Part shown: piece after piece, positions 58,422-64,000 of the stretch | How the letters are laid out: every line of letters starts with the position of its first letter | Position numbering within the stretch: the stretch's first letter is position 1 | Source: SHAN690 sp038131955 | Lineage (GTDB): Bacteria; Bacteroidota; Bacteroidia; Flavobacteriales_G; Salibacteraceae | Length of the DNA: 64,000 bases | Direction: 5' to 3' | Assembly: GCA_038131955.1 (NCBI GenBank) | Contig: JAYPQK010000010.1 | Coordinates: 62,001-126,000, forward strand | Program-made: the position numbers and the translations under genes | The notes under the pieces: model-generated | Seen by the model: the letters and a program-made list of their open reading frames with translations, nothing else | Database searches by the model: none | Told to the model about the DNA's origin: nothing

Positions 58422-61400
58422 ATGATGAAAAAGCTACTTTACCCAGGAATTGGCAGGCTTTAGGACTCCTGATCACATCAGGTCTGTACCTTACAAAGGA
58501 GCCAACTTACCAAGCCCGCGAATCAAAGACGAGTGATCAAGGCGAACCCAACATGATGGAGTGGGCCAAGATCGATCTACGCACAGGAGAGTATAACCTT
58601 TCGCCTATTTGGAGGCTCGAAGTATAGTTGCAAACCGCGTTTTCGTGGAACACTTGGGTTGGAATGGTTAATGCGAGGTCCTGATAACGTGGGTGGTAGA
58701 ACACGTGCGGTTATCGAGCTTTACAAGCAACCCGACACGTTGATCGCGGGGTGGTGTTACTGGAGGTTTGTTCTACAGTTACAATGGCGGTGGAACTTGG
58801 CAACCTCACGCCCAGTTTGACAACATGGACACGAATTCATCGATTATCTCATGTATTCACCAGGATACAGCCACCGGGACCATCTATTTTGGCACAGGGT
58901 CAAGCTTCGACGCCTATGCGAATTCTGCTCGCGTTGCTTGGCCTGGTTACGGCATCTTCGTCTCTACCGATGGAGGGGTTACTTTTTCGCACCTTTCTGC
59001 ACTGACCCTGAGGATCGTTACAGCACACAAGGTGAGTCATGGATCGCTACGAACAGGATCCGCACCAACTCTGCCGGAATCATCTATGCGGCAACAGAGC
59101 GCGGTCTTCAGATTTCAACCGATGATGGAGAATCATGGACCAATCCGATCTACGTAGATGAGGCTCAGACGATTCCATTCAATCAGAAATGTGCTGATGT
59201 TGTAGTAGGCCATGATGACAAGGTTCTTGTTTCGTTCTTGGGCGGTGCTGTTTACCTCTCTGAGAATGGGACTGATTTCGTAAAGATCAACGATCGTGGC
59301 CTTCCTGCAACCGGAGGTCGCACTGTTGTAAGCATCCCGAACAAGCATCCAAACTACATGTACGTGATGTTCATGGATAATGAATCATGTTTCTCTTCCA
59401 TCTATAAATCAACCGACGGGGGTGAGAACTTCTATAAGATGCTTGAGAAATTCGCTGAATTTTCTCCTATGCAAGGTGGTTCTTTCTGTCAGGGTATGTA
59501 CGATGCGGCCATGATGGCCACGCAAGAAGATCCAAACACGGTTTTCATTGGTGGTGTTGAGCTTTGGCGCTTTGATGGTAGTCTTTCTCGCGTAGCTACA
59601 GAAGGTGGTTCTCCCCCCTTCCAGGATGTGCTTCCTAACTACGTCCACGCAGATAAGCACTATTTCTATCAAAGTCCCAATGACCCTGGTCGAGTATACG
59701 TGACGAGTGACGGAGGTATCGCTAAGACCGAGAACCGTGGTTCTACTTGGCAAGGACTCAACAAAGGATTCGTTACTACTCAATTTTACGGAATCGGCCA
59801 CTTCAATGGAGGCGGTACCGTAGTTGGAGGAACTCAGGATAATGGCACCCTTGCCGTACTTGGTATCAATTCAAACGATCCTAATATCGGATATCAAGTC
59901 TTCGGAAACGATGGAATCGATTGCGACGTTTCTCAAGAAATGCCGATCGTATTTGCCTCATCTCAAAACGGACTTGTCGTTCGCGTAGATTTATCATCGG
60001 CATCTGAGGGTAATCTTTCTTCTCAACCTCCTTTTGCTTTCATGAGTGGTATGGGTTCTGGCGGACCTTTCCATACCGTAGTAAAGCTTTGGGAAAACAC
60101 GAATGACTTGACAAGTAAGGACTCAATCGAGTTCTCTGTTGAGCCAACGGAATTTGCTGTGGCAAGCGGTAACGGTATCCTTCGCAACTTCAACGAGTCT
60201 TTCACCCCGATCCAGCCTGCTGCGATCGTGATTGAATCAAGCATTGAAGTACGCTCAAGTGGTATGGTATTGACGGTAGACCCGGAGAACCCAGGCGAAT
60301 TGATCGGTGATGGTGAAGGAACCGTAACATTCAATGACGATCGAAGCATTGACATTTCTGCAACCTTCGACAACGCCCCTTCTGAGAATGCCAACGTACT
60401 TGTTAGCTACGAAGAGCGATTTGAGGCCAATGATGTTTTGATCATTGAAAGTCAAAACCTTCGTTCGCTTCAAGGAACTTTCACATTCGAGCATCGCCTA
60501 GAGAATGACCTGAATCCTGGCGACGTGATCAAGATTCAAGATCCTGTTCAGTCTCTTCTATTCTCTACCGGAGATGGAAGTCCGTCTGCCGGCGGAGCTA
60601 TTCGTCTTTACAGAAACGTTCTTAATGCTCAAGCCCTTCCTCCACGTCCATTCGGTATCGGAGGAATAAGCGGAGCCGTGTCTTGCGTCGAATTTGCTAA
60701 TGATGGCAACACTGCATTCATCGGCACACAAGGTGGAGCACTCTACAGAGTCAGCGGGCTTCAAGATGTGTACTCTCAGGATGACGCGGACAATCTTCAA
60801 CCAGAGTTGTTGCTAAATATGGGAGGTAATGGCACACATACCGGAGGTGTTATTGGAATCGCTCTCGACTACAATGACAATAACCGCCTCGTAGTCACCG
60901 GAGGAGGATATGGTGCTACCAATCGTGTGCGCTATTCCGACAATGCTCTTTCTGCTACTCCAACCTTCGAGAACGTGCATGGCGACTTGCCTCCGTTCCC
61001 TGTATACGATGCTGAGTTCAATGTCAATGAACCAAACATGGTTCTTTTGGGAACTGAGTTCGGTATTTGGGCTACTTCAGACATCACGGCCGGTTTAGGT
61101 ACGACTTGGTCTGAAGAGAACCATGGCAACACTTGGGTGCCAACATACGACATCCGTCAGCAGGCTCTTCCGTTTGATAAAGCAAGCAACTCTGGTGTCA
61201 TCTATGTTGGAACTCATGGACGAGGTCTTTGGGAGTCAACTTCATTGGTTGGCACACCAGATGTTCCTGCCATGCCTGGTAAGGACAACTTTATTGCTGA
61301 CATGATGGTCTACCCTAACCCTATCCAAAGCGAAGGAATGATCGCATTTGAATCAGGAATGACGGGTCAGGTCAATGTGATGATCTACGACATCAATGGT

Positions 61401-61547
61401 CGGCAGGTCAATGCATGGCAAGAACGTGTGAAGCAAGGCAACAATCGTCTTTCATTCAACGCACAGTCTTTGCGCTCCGGATCCTACTTCGTTGTAGTGG
61501 AAAGCCAAGGACAAAAGGAAACAGCGAAATTCATCGTGATGCACTAA
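58422..61547 (+). pseudogene. T9SS-exported BNR/sialidase-like repeat protein, interrupted by five single-base indels
   Basis: The gene starts MMKKLL at 58422 and ends at 61547, but the frame changes five times between 58438 and 59001: lost T at 58438-58440, lost base near 58603, lost G at 58656-58658, extra G at 58748-58751, lost A near 59001. After repair it encodes about 1042 residues with no internal stop: a hydrophobic start, EWLMRGPDNVGGRTRAV, then BNR/Vps10-like repeats (SYNGGGTWQPH, STDGGVTFSHL, STDDGESW, KSTDGGENFYKM, AKTENRGSTWQGL) forming a propeller of the exo-sialidase type, an Ig-like insert and a C-terminal T9SS sorting domain (MVYPNPIQSEG to SGSYFVVVESQ). As deposited only 58851-61547 is a long open frame, without the signal peptide. 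A terminator follows. Confidence 0.85.
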
Positions 61548-61570
61548 AGCATCAAACGCTATTCGATAGA

Positions 61571-61598
61571 AGCCCTTCCATTGTGAAGGGCTTTTTTT
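61571..61598 (+). terminator. Rho-independent terminator of the BNR/T9SS gene
   Basis: Perfect 8-base stem, arms 61571-61578 (AGCCCTTC) and 61585-61592 (GAAGGGCT), six-base loop, followed by a run of T to 61598. It sits 24 bases after the stop and 30 bases before gap. Confidence 0.92.
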
Positions 61599-61628
61599 GC
61601 TTGTACCTTTACCGCTTCAATTCGAAAC

Positions 61629-62639
61629 ATGAAACAGATCAAGATCGGCATCAATGGTTTCGGCCGCATCGGGCGAACCTTCACTCGAGTGATCCATGGG
61701 CACCCTCAATTCAAGCTCGTGGCGATCAACGACCTGGTTGATGCTGACAACCTTGCTCACTTGCTGAAATACGATAGTGTTCATCGTCGCTTTCCGGGTG
61801 AGATCCAGATCACGGAATCCGGCTTCCAGATCGATGGTTCTAATGTTCGAGTATTCAATGAACGCGAGCCTAAGAACATCCCATGGGGAGACCACGGAGT
61901 GGATGTGGTGATCGAGTCTACAGGCCTGTTCAAGAGCAGTCAACTGGCATCTGTTCATCTTGAGGGAGGTGCTAGATGTGTGGTCATTTCAGCACCCGCT
62001 ACGGACAAGGAGACCAAGTCCATCGTGATGGGAATCAATGATCACTTGCTTGAGGCTGGCGACCGAATTGTTTCGAACGCTTCGTGTACTACTAACAGTG
62101 CCGCTCCACTTGTGCAGCTGCTCCACGAAAACTGGGGAATTGAAGAAGCCTATATCTCGACGGTTCACAGTTACACATCCGATCAACGATTGCACGACGC
62201 TCCTCACAAGGATTGGAGAAGAGGAAGGGCCGCGGCTGAGAGTATTGTTCCAACGACTACGGGCGCGGCAAAGGCGATCACCCGCATCTTTCCAGAGCTA
62301 GAAGGACACATTGGAGGAGCCGGGATCAGAGTCCCCGTTCCGAATGGCTCATTGACCGACTTGAGCTGTATGCTCCGCAAAGAAGCCACTACTGAGGAGA
62401 TCAATACTGTTTTCAAAGAGGCCGCTGAAGGAAGGTTGAAGGGAATCCTGGAATACACGGACGAACCCATCGTATCCAGAGATATCATCGGTAACCCTCA
62501 TTCCTCCGTGTTTGACGCACAGCTCACATCAGCCTTGGGCAAAATGGTCAAAGTAGTGGGCTGGTACGACAACGAGTGGGGATATACCAATCGACTCGTG
62601 GATCTCATCTTGAAGATGGATCAGCTTTCAAAAGCGTGA
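61629..62639 (+). CDS. gap: Glyceraldehyde-3-phosphate dehydrogenase, type I
   Basis: 336 residues. NAD site GINGFGRIGRTFTRVI at residues 7-22, catalytic Cys153 in SNASCTTN, His in SVHSYT-type segment (TVHSYTSDQRLHDAPHKDWRRGRAAA) and the C-terminal WYDNEWGYTNRLVDL. It converts glyceraldehyde 3-phosphate to 1,3-bisphosphoglycerate. A near-consensus box TACCTTTA (61604-61611) is 17 bases before the ATG. Asp at position 35 of the NAD fold (INDLVDADN) favours NAD over NADP. The 3' end overlaps convergent lpxH by 19 bases. Confidence 0.96.
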   Translation: MKQIKIGINGFGRIGRTFTRVIHGHPQFKLVAINDLVDADNLAHLLKYDSVHRRFPGEIQITESGFQIDGSNVRVFNEREPKNIPWGDHGVDVVIESTGLFKSSQLASVHLEGGARCVVISAPATDKETKSIVMGINDHLLEAGDRIVSNASCTTNSAAPLVQLLHENWGIEEAYISTVHSYTSDQRLHDAPHKDWRRGRAAAESIVPTTTGAAKAITRIFPELEGHIGGAGIRVPVPNGSLTDLSCMLRKEATTEEINTVFKEAAEGRLKGILEYTDEPIVSRDIIGNPHSSVFDAQLTSALGKMVKVVGWYDNEWGYTNRLVDLILKMDQLSKA

Positions 62640-63373
62640 AGCGAAAGGTCTACACCATCGAAAACGGCATAGTTACAACTGGAGAACCACTCCCCTAGAT
62701 TCACGTAACGCGAATTCTCGCCCACGGCTTCATCGATCACCAAGTGGCGGTGACCAAAGATGAAGTAATCGATGTGGCGGTGCTTAAGTTCATCTTTACA
62801 GTACTGTAGCAGATACTCCTTTTCTCCAAGGAAGACATCGTCTTTGTGGCCGGTCTTCTCTCTACTTAGTTTGGAAAAGAATCTTGCGAGAGACACCCCG
62901 ATGTAGGGATGCAAAAAGGCAAATAGCCGCTGAGCGATTCGGTTGGTAAATACCCGCTTGATGAACTTGTAGCCTTCATCACCAGGACCTAATCCGTCGC
63001 CATGTCCAATGATAAATGTCTTGCCATTCCACGAACGTTCGATCGGAGCGGTGTAGATATGGGCATTGAACTGTTCGTTGAAATAACCGAACATCCAAAC
63101 GTCATGATTACCCGTGAAAATGTGGATGGGGATACCTGCATCGCTCATTTCCGCCAGTTTACCTAAGAGGCGAACGAATCCACGAGGAACTACATACTTG
63201 TATTCAAACCAGAAATCAAACACATCTCCGAGCAAATACAGTTCTTGGCAATCTTCCTGAATCGAATCTAACCATCGAACCACTTTCTTTTCTCGCTCTA
63301 AAGGAGCAAGGTCATCCGCGAAAGAGCCTAGATGAAAGTCCGAGGCAAAGTATATGCGTTTCTGCCCGGCCAT
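62621..63373 (-). CDS. lpxH: UDP-2,3-diacylglucosamine diphosphatase (LpxH-like)
   Basis: 250 residues of the calcineurin-like metallophosphatase fold. Metal ligands are in FASDFHLG, LLGDVFDFWFEY, FTGNHDVW, IGHGDGL and FGHRHL, in the order of LpxH, which cleaves UDP-2,3-diacylglucosamine to lipid X in lipid A synthesis at the inner membrane surface. The length and FDFWFEY match LpxH/LpxH2 rather than LpxI. Its ATG overlaps the preceding stop by one base (TAATG). Confidence 0.9.
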   Translation of the reverse strand: MAGQKRIYFASDFHLGSFADDLAPLEREKKVVRWLDSIQEDCQELYLLGDVFDFWFEYKYVVPRGFVRLLGKLAEMSDAGIPIHIFTGNHDVWMFGYFNEQFNAHIYTAPIERSWNGKTFIIGHGDGLGPGDEGYKFIKRVFTNRIAQRLFAFLHPYIGVSLARFFSKLSREKTGHKDDVFLGEKEYLLQYCKDELKHRHIDYFIFGHRHLVIDEAVGENSRYVNLGEWFSSCNYAVFDGVDLSLHAFES

Positions 63374-64000
63374 TAGATCTGAATTCGTTTTCGCAGCTCC
63401 ATTGGGTTGATCCTGAAAAGGTCAAACTGAAACCTTATTAGGTCGAGCCACCCTCGTCCATTTGCAGAAACCTCTTGGGCAATGTTATCGCTGTAGATAA
63501 GAGGCAAGTATACACCAAAGATGTGACGCTTTCCGGTCAAGCAAAGCCCTGCGTCGTAGGCGAAATTCCCATTGAGATCATAGCCGACATCACCAAACAA
63601 TCCTATTGGGAAGTTCATCACCAATATCTCCGTATTGTAGGCAATCAAGCCTAGGTTGGAGCTACCAACGGCTGTGGGTATTTTGAATCCTCCGTGGGTT
63701 TCGGTCAACTGTCGAGACAGGAGAGCATCACAGCGTGAGCGATCGACGAACAAACCATCATAGGCATAATCATTCCAAGCTGACTGCCCATCCATGCGGT
63801 AATTGTAAACCGGGTTATTCGAGTTATTGCTGAAGAAGGCTCCGACGAAGACTCGGTTTCTCATCTTCATGTAGTCATCCAGCTCGATCTGATTCACGAT
63901 CTCGATGGTGCCTCGAAGAAACTCTTCGAACACCTCACCACCAAGTTTGAAATCCGTACCGTAGGCGGGATGATTCCAACGCCCTTGATAGGTGAATCGC
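63373..64000 (-). CDS. C-terminal end of an outer-membrane beta-barrel protein, 5' end outside the window
   Basis: The minus-strand frame is open to the window edge, so the apparent GTG start at 63933 is internal. The visible 208 residues are beta-strand-like and aromatic (RFTYQGRWNHPAYG, NRVFVGAFFSNNSNNPVYNYRM, AYDAGLCLTGKRHIFGVYLPLIY) with no metal motif. This resembles the extracellular or barrel end of large M1-like or other outer-membrane proteins of Bacteroidota, but the family cannot be fixed from this part. It overlaps lpxH by one base. Confidence 0.55.
   Translation of the reverse strand, partial: RFTYQGRWNHPAYGTDFKLGGEVFEEFLRGTIEIVNQIELDDYMKMRNRVFVGAFFSNNSNNPVYNYRMDGQSAWNDYAYDGLFVDRSRCDALLSRQLTETHGGFKIPTAVGSSNLGLIAYNTEILVMNFPIGLFGDVGYDLNGNFAYDAGLCLTGKRHIFGVYLPLIYSDNIAQEVSANGRGWLDLIRFQFDLFRINPMELRKRIQI

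Noticed and set aside
58768..59157. Separate small gene in frame 1 at 58768-59157
   Set aside because: It is one frame of the interrupted BNR/T9SS gene; its sequence continues directly from and into the neighbouring frames after single-base repair.
1..64000. Mobile elements, prophage, restriction or other defence systems
   Set aside because: No transposase, integrase, phage structural, methylase or nuclease-defence gene was seen; the helicase at 24421 stands without the partners such systems require.

Overview
The window is a chromosomal stretch from a member of the Bacteroidota, most likely a marine-type Flavobacteriales (Cryomorphaceae/Schleiferiaceae-like). Evidence for this is the repeated -7 promoter motif TAnnTTTG, four secreted proteins ending in type IX secretion (T9SS) sorting domains, Bacteroidota-specific families (GWxTD protein, DUF3822, Omp28-like protein, BamA-like D15 protein next to ung), a monomeric isocitrate dehydrogenase, and the birA / rsfS-ftsH-DUF2007-cdsA-psd arrangement. 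Base composition looks fairly even throughout. I see no insertion sequence, prophage, CRISPR array, integrase or defence island: this is housekeeping chromosome, very tightly packed.

Layout. 1-1315: end of an acyl-CoA synthetase gene and a small outer-membrane protein. 1316-4748 (-): polyphosphate operon ppk1-ppx plus a membrane-anchored pseudo-receiver protein. 4973-8057: unknown protein, then (-) UMF1-type MFS transporter and lhgO. 8124-12610 (-): OmpA-family protein, hemE, aconitase. 12728-13809 (-): rpsF-rpsR-rplI with a well-formed promoter. 13927-16500 (-): large T9SS surface protein with PKD-like repeats. 16653-23795 (+): dnaX (with an A10 slippery tract), M16 peptidase lipoprotein, monomeric isocitrate dehydrogenase. 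23847-25839 (-): acyltransferase and RecD-like helicase. 25937-29982 (+): unknown membrane protein, DUF3822, rsmD, coaD, thioredoxin-fold lipoprotein-like protein. 29972-32323: Nudix/pyrE pair sharing a start site, SRPBCC-like protein, birA. 32404-36642 (+): rsfS, frameshifted ftsH, DUF2007, cdsA, psd. 36625-41302 (-): HAD phosphatase, small membrane protein, upp, FemAB-like transferase, deacetylase-like protein, radC. 41383-43964 (-): rpsT with tRNA-Glu directly in front, an unknown protein and proS. 44069-50928: Omp28-like T9SS protein, Trp/Arg-Ser-rich lipoprotein, FadL-like porin, M1 aminopeptidase with T9SS domain. 51117-57195: helical protein, then (-) ung, BamA-like protein, GWxTD lipoprotein, rlmB. 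57287-61547 (+): 43-residue lipoprotein, unknown exported protein, and a broken T9SS BNR-repeat protein. 61629-64000: gap, then (-) lpxH and the 3' end of an outer-membrane protein gene.

How it works together. Aconitase, isocitrate dehydrogenase and L-2-hydroxyglutarate oxidase cover citrate-to-2-oxoglutarate and clean-up of its reduced by-product. cdsA and psd serve phosphatidylethanolamine synthesis; lpxH and the BamA-like and GWxTD proteins serve the outer membrane; pyrE and upp feed UMP. Nine tail-to-tail gene pairs occur; five overlap and three abut, and only one carries an obvious terminator between the genes.

Main points for a second look: a ten-adenine tract after a small hairpin in dnaX, placed where a short gamma-like product would be made by slippage; a two-base loss that breaks ftsH; five single-base indels inside 565 bases of the BNR/T9SS gene; a Nudix/pyrE pair whose start codons share one CATG with a promoter box only 4 bases upstream; a degenerate receiver domain fixed to the membrane in the polyphosphate operon; and a lipoprotein with about 20 tryptophans in 110 residues followed by an Arg-Ser-rich tail. 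No wholly new multi-gene system is evident.
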